Counted from the stretch's first letter, positions 45,101 to 54,671 are shown. The stretch is 64,000 nucleotides of DNA from Bacteroidales bacterium (GCA_017630215.1 JAGBVR010000010.1:173100-237099), one strand, 5' to 3'. Notes: a model not told the origin generated them from the sequence alone. Translations and numbers: made by a program.

Positions 45101-48100
45101 TTCCTGCATAGTTTCCTATCGGAGTCCAGTTCGACTCACCAGCGGCCACTACAGGAAGAACGATGTCTGTCTCAAGAGTAAGATTACAAGCAAATCCTTC
45201 CTCCACTGACTTATGAGCCTCAGCTACCCAAGCCTCGAATCCCTTCTGAGTGTAAACGATATATGAAACAGCAGTGCCGTCAACAGTTCTGGTGAAGTCG
45301 TTATTCTCGAGGATATCAAGACTACCGGTATTGACATTGCCGGTTACAGTATCAGGAGAATAGGATGGATTCTGAAGACCTACGAAGTATGCAACATTAG
45401 TATAGCCTGAGATATTACCTGAGTTTGTATTATGGACTACATTAGCATTTTCATTAGATGCCAGGATAGCTGCTACTCTATCTTCACCTGCGATATTTCC
45501 GCTATTGGTATTTTCAGTCACGTTACAGTTATATGTGCCTGATATAATCGATACAATACCGGAAACATAACCTACACCGGAAACATTACCCTTATTTTCA
45601 TTTCGGGCAAGAGCTGTATTGCTGTATCCGCTTCGAGATTTGAAGCTGGATGCGATACCAGCTACATACTGCTCTCCTTCGATCATTCCTTCATTGACGC
45701 AATCGGCCAGAGAGTTACTGCTCGATGAAATAATTCCTGCAACATACTCTCTACCCTTGATATCTCCCTTATTTGTACAAGCGCCAAGATTACCAAGGTA
45801 ACTGCTGCCATTTCCACAAGTAATACCTGCGACATAGTCACGTCCTGTGATATCACCTTCATTATGAGAATAAGTTGAATTACCATTAGCTGTTATACCG
45901 GCAACCCTATCAACACCTGTGACATCACCAAAGTTCTGATTCTCAGTTGTATTGCCCAAAGAATATGTTCCATAGACTCCGGCAACATAGTTACCGGTAC
46001 CTGTAACATTACCTCTATTTATAGACTTGGTCGCGTATGCGTGACCTGCGATACCACCCACATACGAAGCACCTGAAATCTCGGCCTCATTCGAAGAGTT
46101 ACTTACCCCACCGTAATATTCGCTATAACCGAGAATAGCACCGACATTGTTACCTGTTGCTGTAACCTTTCCTGAAAGTACGTGACAGTTGTCGACCTTA
46201 CCGTCGTTAGTAACCTGTCCGATGACAGCACCTACATTCTTGGCACCGCTGATATTGACATTATCAAGCTTGAGGTTAGTAACAACATTACCCTTATAAC
46301 TTGCCGCGCCGATGAATCCGACATTCGATCCACCGCTGATAGTAAGGTTAGAGATAGTGAAGCCTGCACCGTCGATGATTCCGTTGTAAGGGGCAGATGT
46401 CGTACCCAGCGGAGTCCAGTTTGAGCTGCCTTCCTCCACTACTGGAAGTTCGATATCAGCCGCGAGGAGAAGATTCACCTTGTCTGACTTCTTGTCCACG
46501 GCGTTCTGATGAGCGGCCGCGCGCCACATCTCGAGACCTTCAGCTGTGTAGACTGTATATGTCGTAACCTCAGGCTCAATCTTTACGGTAAAGTCCTGAT
46601 CTACAACGATAACCTTGACGATACACTGGTATGTATTGCCTGACTGTGTTGTAGAAGATTCGTCAAGCCAACCGAAGATACCTCCGAGCTTGCCTTCCTC
46701 AGTACCGAAGACATCACCGAAGTTAGAGTTATTCTCAAGAGTACCATCCTCGATACCTCCGACAATACCTCCGGCATATACACCTCCAGTGACCTTGCCC
46801 TGGTTCTTGTTGCCGGTAACCTGTCCGTTAGAACCACCAAGGATACCACCGATATAATAACCTGATCCAGTGACAGTTCCAGTGTTGGTACAGTCGATGG
46901 CGTTACCGAATCCACCGATACCTCCCACATAGTATGTAATGGTAGATGTTATGACTGAAGCCGAGTTGGTACATCCGATGGCTGTGCCGCCGAATCCATT
47001 GCCTGATCCGCTTGCTCCTTGGTCGAATCCAGTCTCGAATCCACCACCAAAGAGACCTCCGCAAGGTCCGCCACCGATGCCGGAAACGCTTCCTCCCTTG
47101 ACGTGACAATCCTTGATTATATACTTCTTATGACCATATCCTACAACAGTACCTGTTCCGTATTTATTAGACGAAAGGATATGTACGTTTCTGAATATGA
47201 GGTTCTGAGCGACGATTCCTCCTTCTTCTCCGTCCCATGCGCCGATGAATCCTGCCGGCTCTCCCTCTGAGTCGATCGACATATCAGAGATATAATGTCC
47301 GGCTCCGTCAATAGTACCGTCATATGGATGATCGTAAGTACCTACCGGAGTCCAGTTAGCCTCACCTTCAATGTATTCGAGAATAATATCCGCTCCGAGG
47401 ATAAGATGGATCTTTCTGTCAGTGTCATCCAGAGCATCCTGATGAGCCGCCTGTCTCCAAGCCTCAAGTCCTTCCGGAGTAAATACTGTATATGTGAGAT
47501 CATCACCGTCCTGAGTAATCACAAAATTTGGAACAGGCGTTTCTCCACCTTCTTCCGAACCACCTTCATCACCGACAATATTGTCTGGAGTCTGGAATTT
47601 TTCATCTACAACGATCTTGAAGAAAGCCTCAGAAGTGAGGAGGTCACCGATGATATTGGTTCTGTAGTTTTCTTTGATAGGGACATTATCGATAGAAAGC
47701 TCGACTTCACCGTGGGTGGTGTGGAATTTCATATCCACCTTCACATTGTCGGAATTACCGTTCACGATGAGGTAGTTCATTCCGAGCCAGTAGTATGAAG
47801 TATTGTTCACTTCAAGAATCTTCTTTACTGCATCTTCATCACCGTTCGGTGTGATGTTCTGCTGGAAGTGAACTTCGCGGGATCCTTCACCCTCACCGGT
47901 AATGGTATTGAAAGTGTCAGCAATACCGTAAGCTGTTACTTCTGAATAATTTACCTTAAGAGATTCTGTAAGATTCAATGAAGATACGTCGTAAGTTTCT
48001 GTTCCGAGGTTCAGCTGCGAGAACGGACGGTAGAGGGTGATGGTTTCCTCTATTGAGCCCGATACGTGGATGGTCTCATGCGCGAAGAAGGCTGCACGGC

Positions 48101-48524
48101 TCTCGTCGTTGGCCTTTTCGTCATCATATGTCTTGATGCCCACACGGCGAAGGTCAGACACATCATAGTGCTCTTCACCTTCCTCTGGATCCACCTGAGC
48201 CCAGAAAATGAAGTTGTATGTCTGATCAAGGATCAATGACAGGTCAAGTGTGAATACACCATCTCCGTCAGTATCCCTCTCCGAGCCTTTGGCAAGAGGC
48301 TTTGCTGCATCGAGAATACCCTCAGGATATATCTCCCAATGGAGAATATCGATATTGGACGCATCTGCAATCGCCCTTGTCTGCTGATCGACTGTCTGGA
48401 GCGTCAAGCTGACCTTTGCACCACCATCATCGATGCCGTCAGTGATCTCCTTCTGGCAAGAGCCAGCGGAAAGCATCAAAGCCGCCATCGCTGCAAAGCT
48501 GATAAACTTTCTAAACATCTTCAT
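42132..48524 (-). CDS. Giant fimbrillin-like lipoprotein with four GLUG-repeat modules (array gene I)
   Basis: A 2130-residue lipoprotein, lipobox cysteine 23 (AGSC-QKEI). Shared N-domain to about 310: VSLTLQTVDQQTRAIADA, YNFIFWAQ, NDESRAAFFA, YRPFSQLNLG, YWLGMNYLIVNG and IKENYRTNIIGDLLT. Four homologous modules follow, starting near residues 333, 658, 1088 and 1636. Each opens with a strand and helix like VYTAEGLEMWRAAAHQ, then NWTPxG and DGxGxxISN, and continues as dozens of GLUG units of the form VGGIVGY with a Cys-rich NCxNxG turn. The open frame is unbroken over 6.4 kb. Probably a long surface rod or adhesin; internal duplication is plain. Confidence 0.85.
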   Translation of the reverse strand: MKMFRKFISFAAMAALMLSAGSCQKEITDGIDDGGAKVSLTLQTVDQQTRAIADASNIDILHWEIYPEGILDAAKPLAKGSERDTDGDGVFTLDLSLILDQTYNFIFWAQVDPEEGEEHYDVSDLRRVGIKTYDDEKANDESRAAFFAHETIHVSGSIEETITLYRPFSQLNLGTETYDVSSLNLTESLKVNYSEVTAYGIADTFNTITGEGEGSREVHFQQNITPNGDEDAVKKILEVNNTSYYWLGMNYLIVNGNSDNVKVDMKFHTTHGEVELSIDNVPIKENYRTNIIGDLLTSEAFFKIVVDEKFQTPDNIVGDEGGSEEGGETPVPNFVITQDGDDLTYTVFTPEGLEAWRQAAHQDALDDTDRKIHLILGADIILEYIEGEANWTPVGTYDHPYDGTIDGAGHYISDMSIDSEGEPAGFIGAWDGEEGGIVAQNLIFRNVHILSSNKYGTGTVVGYGHKKYIIKDCHVKGGSVSGIGGGPCGGLFGGGFETGFDQGASGSGNGFGGTAIGCTNSASVITSTITYYVGGIGGFGNAIDCTNTGTVTGSGYYIGGILGGSNGQVTGNKNQGKVTGGVYAGGIVGGIEDGTLENNSNFGDVFGTEEGKLGGIFGWLDESSTTQSGNTYQCIVKVIVVDQDFTVKIEPEVTTYTVYTAEGLEMWRAAAHQNAVDKKSDKVNLLLAADIELPVVEEGSSNWTPLGTTSAPYNGIIDGAGFTISNLTISGGSNVGFIGAASYKGNVVTNLKLDNVNISGAKNVGAVIGQVTNDGKVDNCHVLSGKVTATGNNVGAILGYSEYYGGVSNSSNEAEISGASYVGGIAGHAYATKSINRGNVTGTGNYVAGVYGTYSLGNTTENQNFGDVTGVDRVAGITANGNSTYSHNEGDITGRDYVAGITCGNGSSYLGNLGACTNKGDIKGREYVAGIISSSSNSLADCVNEGMIEGEQYVAGIASSFKSRSGYSNTALARNENKGNVSGVGYVSGIVSIISGTYNCNVTENTNSGNIAGEDRVAAILASNENANVVHNTNSGNISGYTNVAYFVGLQNPSYSPDTVTGNVNTGSLDILENNDFTRTVDGTAVSYIVYTQKGFEAWVAEAHKSVEEGFACNLTLETDIVLPVVAAGESNWTPIGNYAGNYTPNHYNGNIDGKGHTISNITVKTDVRGAGFIGQINGGSIKNLNLSNVNIHSTSSYVAGIAAVVSAAAVRIENCHILNGTIQSSGQGAAGIVGVDESSLPGRTIIVVNCTNKANITGNGNYVGGIGGYVSCDNCQNYGTIINNTTKNGYTGGITGRGDVTGSTNSGNVTSYKTVAGITGSGDVTDSRNSGNITGTDIEVAGISGIGNVTNSHNTGNIYSTGQYAAGIVGQGGATGCTNSGKVTGKTCVGGISGTANAGDKIISNCINSGDVIATGDYAGGIVGRKSGNVNSNITELTNCENSGKVTSNANYVGGIIGGFTKGQILIKESTNRGDVSGNDYVGGIAGSSMTVTDCDNYGDVDGNQSVGGISGAKYDAAHTISGSENHGAVTGVSYLGGIVGFADAGSVTDNVHSGSVSGQDKVGGIVGYNEEAVVTYNTHSGSVEGYTSVGAFVGGQDSAFSPDTLTGNVDNGTEIVLSPTDYTREVVGTNILYKVYTANGLLAWREEAAAGAEANSYVVSLELMADITLPEGTVWASIGRSNFNQRYTFKGNIEGNNFTVYNLTLNSTSEYTGFVGALSGTIQNINFSNVSVMASHRYTAAIVGDLYSGSVKNCNVLSGTLTSSANSLGAVVGRARKDSEISNCSNYAVVSGVQYVGGVVGESAGNVVNCSNYSLVSGTSYCIGGVVGDSNGTISNCLNKGDISSTVRTNTGGIAGRGSVSFSQNTGNVTGIGYTGGITGDGDVTDSKNSGVVTGTSYVGGITGSGTVSGSDNTGSVKTTKSEKYVGGITGNGGASECNNSGSVICNIGNNTHYIGGITGYSSKPVTNCKNTAEVSGGRFVGGIAGYVTGTSVTGCENSGEVSAIQWHIGGIVGDCQNSTVTGCKNIADVTSVASNTKDATSVGGIVGYVKGDSASVADNINEADITGYRALGGIVGYIVSGNVSGNKHKGNIYWLDNPEGYNGLIVGLNEGATIADDNEGTGSVMQQ

Positions 48525-48544
48525 TGTAATTATCTTTTTTATCT

Positions 48545-48583
48545 GGCACCCCGCAGCGCGGTCAGGCGCTGTGGGGCGAAAAT
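48545..48583 (-). repeat. GGTCA-loop hairpin, copy 4
   Basis: CCCCGCAGCGC (48549-48559) and GCGCTGTGGGG (48566-48576): eleven pairs with one G-T, loop GGTCAG. In the 64-base gap between genes J and I. The best-paired copy. Confidence 0.7.
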
Positions 48584-48588
48584 TTATA

Positions 48589-51500
48589 TTAGAGGAGACG
48601 TCCGATCACTTCGTCACGAACATTGGCACCTGTGCCTGTGCCGTTTGCCTCTACTGTAACATTAGTTGCAGAGCATCCTGTTACATTAGCCTCCCTACCG
48701 GCACCGATAACCTGACCTGCGTCACGACCAGCCGATACTGTAGAGTTAGCTGCTGTACAATTCTTCACTGGAGTTGCTACTGTAGCATTTCCGATGAGTG
48801 CACCTGCCTTGTCACCATCTGCATCATTGTTAGCCTTGGTACAAGTAACAGCAGCACCTGTAACGTGGCAGTTCTCCACAAGAGCTGTCTCCTGAGTGAT
48901 ATAACCCACAAGAGCACCGCAATTGTGATGACCTTTGATTGTTGCACCTGCAATCTTCACGTTCTTGATGTGACCGTGACCTGCTGTGTGAGACTCAACC
49001 CATCCGAAAAGACCTGATGAATAGTTTGCTCCTGTCTGAGCCTCTGAATCCACATTGAGGTTAGAGATTGTATAGTTCTGACCATCGAATACGCCGTTGA
49101 ATGTAGTAGCACCTGTCTGGCCTACTGGAGTCCAAGGTGTATTTGCAAGGTCGATGTCTGCAGCAAGCTTGACTGTCTTACCTGAGAATGCGTTCTTTGA
49201 GACATTTACCTGATTTGCGAACCATTTCATACCGGCCACATCGTAAAGAAGATATACACCGTCCTCGAGTCCTACACCATCAGCATACATCTTGTTGCCA
49301 TCTACATAGACATCAGCCTTTTCTTCACCCTTCTTGACGTTCCAGAGAGTGCTGTTAGACTTTGAGCCTGCTGCAAATCCATTAGCAACAGTAGAATTGA
49401 TGTTTACTGTGTATTTTTTAACGAGCGAACCGTCGATCTCGATTGCTGCCTTACCTTCTACAGGAACAGATGCATTGAGAGTACACTCATTGAGAGTAAC
49501 CACTGATTCAAATGAAGATGTTTCGTGGTAAACCAATACTGACTTTCCTGCTGAATTGAATGTACAGCCTTCGAATACAACATTCTTCGCACCGTAAGTC
49601 CATACATTGTAAGCATCTGAAGATGTCTGAATGAATGTACAGTTCTCGAATCTTACATTATTACCATAGAGGAAAGGCTGACCAATGATGATACAGTTCC
49701 TGTAAATCTCACCATCAGTGTGCTGGAAACCTGTATAATTTGCATTTGAGAATACAAGTGTTACGTTCTCGATGATGACATCACCATGGACACCGAATTT
49801 CTTATCAGCTACGTTAAGAACTACATTTTCAGGATTGCCGATACCCTTAAGAGCAACACCGGCCTTGTATGTAGAAACTGAATATTCACCTGCAGGAATT
49901 TCCACTGTTGAACCAGCTTCTGCCTCTGCAATAGCGTCAGCAAGCATCTTGTTCTCATCGACAAACACCTCATTGTTCTTCTGCTCAAATGCAAATGTAG
50001 TGACATCAGTATCAGTCTCGTAGATATAAAGATTCTGGTCACCAGCCTGGCAGCCGCTGAACTTAGAATTCTTGATAGTAATAGAAGTCTCTGCATTAAC
50101 TGTACCGATAGCTACGCCTGGCTTCTTGCTGAGAGGACCGAACCAGCAGCCGTCAACTACGATTTCCACAACCTCTGATCCGTATGCCTCGTGAGTCTTG
50201 AGTCCGCGTGAACCAGCGAAAGAACAGCCATTGAAGTATGCCTTGCCGTCGCTTACCCATACTGCATACTCATTGTCGTGGTTAGAGTTGAAAGAGCAGC
50301 CATTGAAAGCAGCCTCTTCACCTTCGATCATAATGGCCTTTACTACCTCACAATTGTTAAGTTCGAGGACGCCTGCCATTTCAAGATAGCCAAACTCCCA
50401 GCTATTCTCTGCATATGAAACAGACTTATCAACTATCTTGAGGTTATTGAAAGTAAGCACACCACCGTTTGCAAGACAGATAGGGCCGACACCGGCACCT
50501 GTTGCAGTGAATGTATTGCCGTTACCATTGATAACTACTGCCGAAATTGGAGAATCCGCTGGAAGAAGAGGAGTAGATCCGATTTCGGCACCTGTTGCCC
50601 AGAAAACATCACCACTGAGGTCAATTGTAACAACCGGTCCTTCAGCGGCCTTTGTAGCTGCCTTTGCAGCTGCATCAGCATGAGCAAGGATTGATGCAAG
50701 AGCATCCTCTGGAGCCTCACCGTTAACAACATAGTTAAAGCCATTTACATTTGACCAACCATTGTTAACGATAACTTCATCCGGTGTCTGGAACTCCTCA
50801 TCGATAACTACATTGAATGTAGCACCTGTAGTAAGGAAGTCACCGAGAAGGTTAGTTCTGTAGTTCTCCTTTACTGGAACGTTGGTTACAGTGTGGTTTA
50901 CATCACCGAAGTTTGTAACGAGAGTCACATCCACCTCTACATTGTCTGAATCACCGCAAACGATGAGGTAATTCATACCGAGCCAATAATAATAAAGGTC
51001 GTTTACAAGAAGAAGCTTGTCAGTCGCATCTTTAGGTGCGTTTGGAGTAACTGCCGCTGCGAATGTAACTTCCTGCTCACCCTCACCCTTTCCTGTAAGA
51101 GTATTGAAAGAAGTAGCGATGTTAGTCACGGTCATCTCTGTAGTTTCCACCTTGACGTTACCGCCATTGACATTGTTGAATGATGTCTCGTAAGTAGTCG
51201 AACCGAGGTTGATCTGAGCGAACGGACGTGTAAGCTCGATAGTCTCGTTGATGGCTACACCGTTCTCTGTAGAGAAAGGATAAACCTTGAAGAAAGCGGC
51301 ACGCGACTCATCGTTTGCCATTTCATTTGCGTAGTCATTGATCTGCACATTACGGAGGTCAGCTGTGTTATAGTGACCAGCTCCGTTTACCTCTGCCCAG
51401 AAGATGATAGTGTAATCCTGATCGGCAAGAAGTTTAAGCTCGACATTGAACTCTTTGTTTTTGTCAGTGTCGATGATAGTCTTCTCTCCGAGAGGCTGAG

Positions 51501-51711
51501 CTGCAGTAGCGATTTCTGCAGTCTTGTAGATCTCCCAATGGAGAGCATCAATGTTTGTTCCATCAGCGATTGCCCTGGTAGCAATATCGCCGGCAGACAC
51601 TGTGAATGTCACAGTGGTGTCTCCGTCAGTAACAGGATCAAGCTCCTGCTGGCAAGAGCCCGCAAGAACCATAGCCGCTAAAGCGGAAACGAAAAGCATA
51701 AATCTTTTCAT
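48589..51711 (-). CDS. Fimbrillin-like lipoprotein with beta-helix and GLUG modules (array gene J)
   Basis: A 1040-residue lipoprotein, lipobox cysteine 20 (AGSC-QQEL). Shared domain: VTFTVSAGDIATRAIADG, YTIIFWAE, NDESRAAFFK, TRPFAQINLGS, YWLGMNYLIVCG and VKENYRTNLLGDFLT. Two right-handed beta-helix stretches follow (about 340-550 and 570-800), with LNNCEVVK, FNGCSFNS, FENCTFIQ and FEGCTFNS rungs spaced about 20 residues. A C-terminal GLUG region ends the protein (about 840-1035: PWTPVGQTGATTFNGVFDG, CGALVGYIT, AGALIGNAT). First gene of the ten-gene run behind the promoter at 51930-51962. Ligand unknown. Confidence 0.82.
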   Translation of the reverse strand: MKRFMLFVSALAAMVLAGSCQQELDPVTDGDTTVTFTVSAGDIATRAIADGTNIDALHWEIYKTAEIATAAQPLGEKTIIDTDKNKEFNVELKLLADQDYTIIFWAEVNGAGHYNTADLRNVQINDYANEMANDESRAAFFKVYPFSTENGVAINETIELTRPFAQINLGSTTYETSFNNVNGGNVKVETTEMTVTNIATSFNTLTGKGEGEQEVTFAAAVTPNAPKDATDKLLLVNDLYYYWLGMNYLIVCGDSDNVEVDVTLVTNFGDVNHTVTNVPVKENYRTNLLGDFLTTGATFNVVIDEEFQTPDEVIVNNGWSNVNGFNYVVNGEAPEDALASILAHADAAAKAATKAAEGPVVTIDLSGDVFWATGAEIGSTPLLPADSPISAVVINGNGNTFTATGAGVGPICLANGGVLTFNNLKIVDKSVSYAENSWEFGYLEMAGVLELNNCEVVKAIMIEGEEAAFNGCSFNSNHDNEYAVWVSDGKAYFNGCSFAGSRGLKTHEAYGSEVVEIVVDGCWFGPLSKKPGVAIGTVNAETSITIKNSKFSGCQAGDQNLYIYETDTDVTTFAFEQKNNEVFVDENKMLADAIAEAEAGSTVEIPAGEYSVSTYKAGVALKGIGNPENVVLNVADKKFGVHGDVIIENVTLVFSNANYTGFQHTDGEIYRNCIIIGQPFLYGNNVRFENCTFIQTSSDAYNVWTYGAKNVVFEGCTFNSAGKSVLVYHETSSFESVVTLNECTLNASVPVEGKAAIEIDGSLVKKYTVNINSTVANGFAAGSKSNSTLWNVKKGEEKADVYVDGNKMYADGVGLEDGVYLLYDVAGMKWFANQVNVSKNAFSGKTVKLAADIDLANTPWTPVGQTGATTFNGVFDGQNYTISNLNVDSEAQTGANYSSGLFGWVESHTAGHGHIKNVKIAGATIKGHHNCGALVGYITQETALVENCHVTGAAVTCTKANNDADGDKAGALIGNATVATPVKNCTAANSTVSAGRDAGQVIGAGREANVTGCSATNVTVEANGTGTGANVRDEVIGRLL

Positions 51712-51742
51712 GTCGTTGAAATTAGTTAGTAATAATTGTGTT

Positions 51743-51775
51743 TGCAGCCCAGGGTGCGGTCAGGCACTCAAAGCC
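51743..51775 (-). repeat. GGTCA-loop hairpin, copy 5
   Basis: GGGTGC (51752-51757) and GCACTC (51764-51769), one G-T pair, loop GGTCAG, 32 bases upstream of the gene J start, inside its leader. Confidence 0.55.
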
Positions 51776-51929
51776 GAAAATGGCCCCTCCCGAAGCTCTC
51801 GGGCGACCTTTTACTGAAAACGAAACCAATTGACCATCAAGCAAATAAAAGCCTTACCGCGCGACTTCCTGTCACGAGTAGAGCCGAAAATAGACTTTTA
51901 GCCAATGAAACACAATAATATAAATTGCA

Positions 51930-51962
51930 CAAATGTATGTAAATAAACCTTGCAAATCAATA
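51930..51962 (-). promoter_or_regulatory. Promoter of the ten-gene lipoprotein run J to A
   Basis: On the minus strand: TATTG (51962-51958), 20 bases, TACATTTG (51937-51930), an exact -7 match. The leader to 51711 is about 215 bases and contains hairpin copy 5. Gaps downstream of J never exceed 89 bases and no second consensus promoter was found in them. Confidence 0.65.
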
Positions 51963-52005
51963 CTATATGCATCTTTTTTCGGTTTCAGTATTTCAATGAA
52001 CTTTT

Positions 52006-52045
52006 TTGGCAACCCCAAGCCCGGTCAAGGGCTTGAGGTCGATTA
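52006..52045 (-). repeat. GGTCA-loop hairpin, copy 6
   Basis: AAGCCC (52017-52022) and GGGCTT (52029-52034), extended by CC/GG, loop GGTCAA, 14 bases after the stop of gene K. Confidence 0.6.
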
Positions 52046-52058
52046 TCAACAATCAGGA

Positions 52059-54617
52059 TTACTCCTCAAAAGTACAATCTGTGAAAGTAACCTCTGCTCT
52101 GGTTGTATCCACAGCGTAACCTGGGCAGAATGTACATTTTACAAATTCTGTATTAGAGTATGGACGGCAATATTTGTATCCATTGCCCTCGCCGAATGAA
52201 CAATTAACGAACTTAGCCTCACCTGCAGTCTTAGCAAAAGATGTCCAACCATTAAATGTACAGTTGGTTGCCTCGATAGTCTGATAAAGGCCCTGATCGC
52301 AAGAAATAGTGTAAGTGGTGCCTGTAATAGTTACATTCTCAAGAACAACCTTCTCAGAGTGTGTACTTGTATGGTTGATGAAGATACCACGGAATGAGCC
52401 GGTCACTGTAAGGTTCTTGATAAGACCACCAGTTGTGTTGATACCTGAATCCCAAGTACCGCCAGCACCCTGGATGTTGAGTGTGTAACCGTTTCCATCG
52501 ATAGTCTGGCCATTCTTGATATTGATACCTGTTGCTCCATAAGCGTTGCTCATGCTTGCAGGCTCGATCTTGATGTCCTTCATGAAGAACACACCTTCAT
52601 TTGCCTCCAATGCAGCTACAAGCTCGTCAGCAGTAGCAACTGGAGTCAAACCGTTAATAGTATAAACTCCATACACATTATCATACCTCTGGACAAACTC
52701 TACTCCGTCAATGATCACCTTGCTGCCAGCTCTGTTAGAAAGAGTATAACCACGACCTACATAACCCATGTAATCGAGCGGAGATGCGACAGAACCATCT
52801 GCATTTGTACCAGAAATCTCACCTTTGTAAGAGCAGTTTGTAAGAACACATGGAGTAGCTGTATTGTCAGCCCATCCACCAGCGATACCACCAACGCGAT
52901 ACTCGTCATTGTGACGACCCTCACGACCAGCAACGACTGAAACATTACCAGTGGTATGGCAGTCTACGAATTCAGAGTCACCAGCAGCGATACCTACAAG
53001 ACCACCTGCGAAGAACTTATTGACTGTTACATCAATGTTTGAAGAACAGTTCTCGAAGTACATCTTACCCTGAAGCTGACCAGCAAGAGCACCTGTGTTG
53101 TTGTTAGCGATAAGCGAGCTGCCCTCGTTAGCCTCTACATGAACATTCTTCATCGTTACATTACCGTAAGAGTTACCACCAGCCACTACAGCAACACGGC
53201 TTGCACCATTAGCATCCTGAGTAGCATAAATCTGGATGTCACCCTTTACAGTCACGTTCTCGATAGTAGAAGTACCTTCCAAAGAGCCGGCAACTGCTCC
53301 GATGTGACCCTGGCTGTGATCAATATCCAAGCAAGGGATATTGATATATACATTCTCAAATGTTACATTCTTGATCGTAGCATCCTCTGCGTAGCCAAAG
53401 AATCCAATATATGCCTTACCTTCCTTAGCTTCAGTCTCAACAAGCTTAAGATTCTTGATTGTATAACCGTTACCATCGAAGATTCCTGTAAATGGCTTCT
53501 CAGGTGTACCTACTGGAATCCAGTTCGATACAACTTCTGAACGAGTCAGTACGAGTTTTGAAAGGTCGATATCGCCACCCAAAACAATATTCTGGTATTC
53601 CTCATTACCATTAGCAATCTCTTCCGCCACCTTTACGAGTTCCTCAGCTGATGAAATAGATACGTAGCTTGTTTCACCTTCAACAACATAATCGTTTGCC
53701 TCAAATGCCTCATCAACTACGATCTCGAACTCGGTCTTGCTGGTAAGAAGGTTACCGATGATGTTGGTACGGTAGTTCTCCTTTACAGGGACGCTACCGA
53801 TAGTATTCTCGATAACACCCTTGTCAGTAGTGATCTTGTAAGACACTTCTACAGTCTTCTCCTGAACTGGAACAAGAAGGTAGTTCATTGCAACATAGTG
53901 GTAATTAGAACCATTTACTGCAAGTGCCTGACCATTCTTTGCTGGAGTAGGAGTAGCATTGAATGTAAACGGTACTGACTCATCCTTACCCTGACCCTTA
54001 ACGAGGTCAAAAGTAGCGGCAAGACCCTTTACTGTCATCTCAGACTTCTGAACATCGATGGTATATCCCTGAGTCTGGCCCTCCTGAACTGGTGAGAGGC
54101 TGGCCTCGGTAGTACCAAGGTTGATCTGAGCGAAAGGACGAACGAGAGTAACATCGTAATTCTGCTGAGTTTCAGTGTTGAAATCGTGTCTTACGAAGAA
54201 CGCTGCACGAGACTCATCGTTACCATAAAGAGGATTGTAAACAACGCTTACCTCACGGAGGTCACCGATATTGTAATGACCGGCATCCTTCACCTGAGCC
54301 CAGAAAAGGATAGTGTACTCCTGATCCTGGAGAAGGTCAAGCTCAACAGAGGCCTTTTTATTGGCCATAGGGACTACGCCCTGTGCGAGAGGACCATCAG
54401 TACCATCAAGGGCATTTGGTGCCTCATAAGTCTTGTAAACGGCCCAGTGAACCTCGTTCACATTCTCACCGTCTGCATAAGCTCTGGTGTCGAGATCACC
54501 AGGAGCTGTCACTGTGAAAGTCACAGGACCACCGACAGGCTCCAGATTCTCTCTCTGGCATGAACCAGCGAAAAGAAGAGTAGCCAATGCGGCTGCGCAA
54601 TAAATCAGCTTTTTCAT
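52059..54617 (-). CDS. Fimbrillin-like lipoprotein with GLUG and beta-helix modules (array gene K)
   Basis: An 852-residue lipoprotein, lipobox cysteine 20 (AGSC-QREN). Shared domain: VTFTVTAPGDLDTRAYADG, YTILFWAQ, NDESRAAFFV, VRPFAQINLGT, YVAMNYLLVP and VKENYRTNIIGNLLT. A GLUG region (about 320-640) has NWIPVGTPEKPFTGIFDGNG, GHIGAVAGSLEG, TGALAGQLQG and VGGIAGGWAD. A short beta-helix ends it, with FINHTST, ATNCTFNGW and FVNCSFGEG. It stands 205 bases downstream of the Rpn nuclease gene, with no consensus promoter seen, so it may be read through from that gene. The signal peptide is nearly that of genes L and M. Confidence 0.82.
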   Translation of the reverse strand: MKKLIYCAAALATLLFAGSCQRENLEPVGGPVTFTVTAPGDLDTRAYADGENVNEVHWAVYKTYEAPNALDGTDGPLAQGVVPMANKKASVELDLLQDQEYTILFWAQVKDAGHYNIGDLREVSVVYNPLYGNDESRAAFFVRHDFNTETQQNYDVTLVRPFAQINLGTTEASLSPVQEGQTQGYTIDVQKSEMTVKGLAATFDLVKGQGKDESVPFTFNATPTPAKNGQALAVNGSNYHYVAMNYLLVPVQEKTVEVSYKITTDKGVIENTIGSVPVKENYRTNIIGNLLTSKTEFEIVVDEAFEANDYVVEGETSYVSISSAEELVKVAEEIANGNEEYQNIVLGGDIDLSKLVLTRSEVVSNWIPVGTPEKPFTGIFDGNGYTIKNLKLVETEAKEGKAYIGFFGYAEDATIKNVTFENVYINIPCLDIDHSQGHIGAVAGSLEGTSTIENVTVKGDIQIYATQDANGASRVAVVAGGNSYGNVTMKNVHVEANEGSSLIANNNTGALAGQLQGKMYFENCSSNIDVTVNKFFAGGLVGIAAGDSEFVDCHTTGNVSVVAGREGRHNDEYRVGGIAGGWADNTATPCVLTNCSYKGEISGTNADGSVASPLDYMGYVGRGYTLSNRAGSKVIIDGVEFVQRYDNVYGVYTINGLTPVATADELVAALEANEGVFFMKDIKIEPASMSNAYGATGINIKNGQTIDGNGYTLNIQGAGGTWDSGINTTGGLIKNLTVTGSFRGIFINHTSTHSEKVVLENVTITGTTYTISCDQGLYQTIEATNCTFNGWTSFAKTAGEAKFVNCSFGEGNGYKYCRPYSNTEFVKCTFCPGYAVDTTRAEVTFTDCTFEE

Positions 54618-54671
54618 AATGAAAAAAATTAGTTAATAGTTAAATATTTAGTTTTTCTAGTTTAATCTTAG

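Larger units (their letters stand above)
51712..52058. other. 347-bp gap between array genes K and J
   Basis: No gene seen. It holds GGTCA hairpin copies at 51743-51775 and 52006-52045, the promoter of gene J at 51930-51962, and a small CCCGA/TCGGG hairpin at 51787-51801. The segment 51984-52008 (TTTCAGTATTTCAATGAACT and on) is repeated at 55971-56000 with the hairpin behind it, and in part at 63475-63500. Confidence 0.6.

Noticed and set aside
42132-48524. Dense repeats in gene I as a separate repeat region or Rhs-type toxin
   Set aside because: The frame is open throughout and the repeats encode GLUG units; no RHS/YD motifs or toxin domain at the end.
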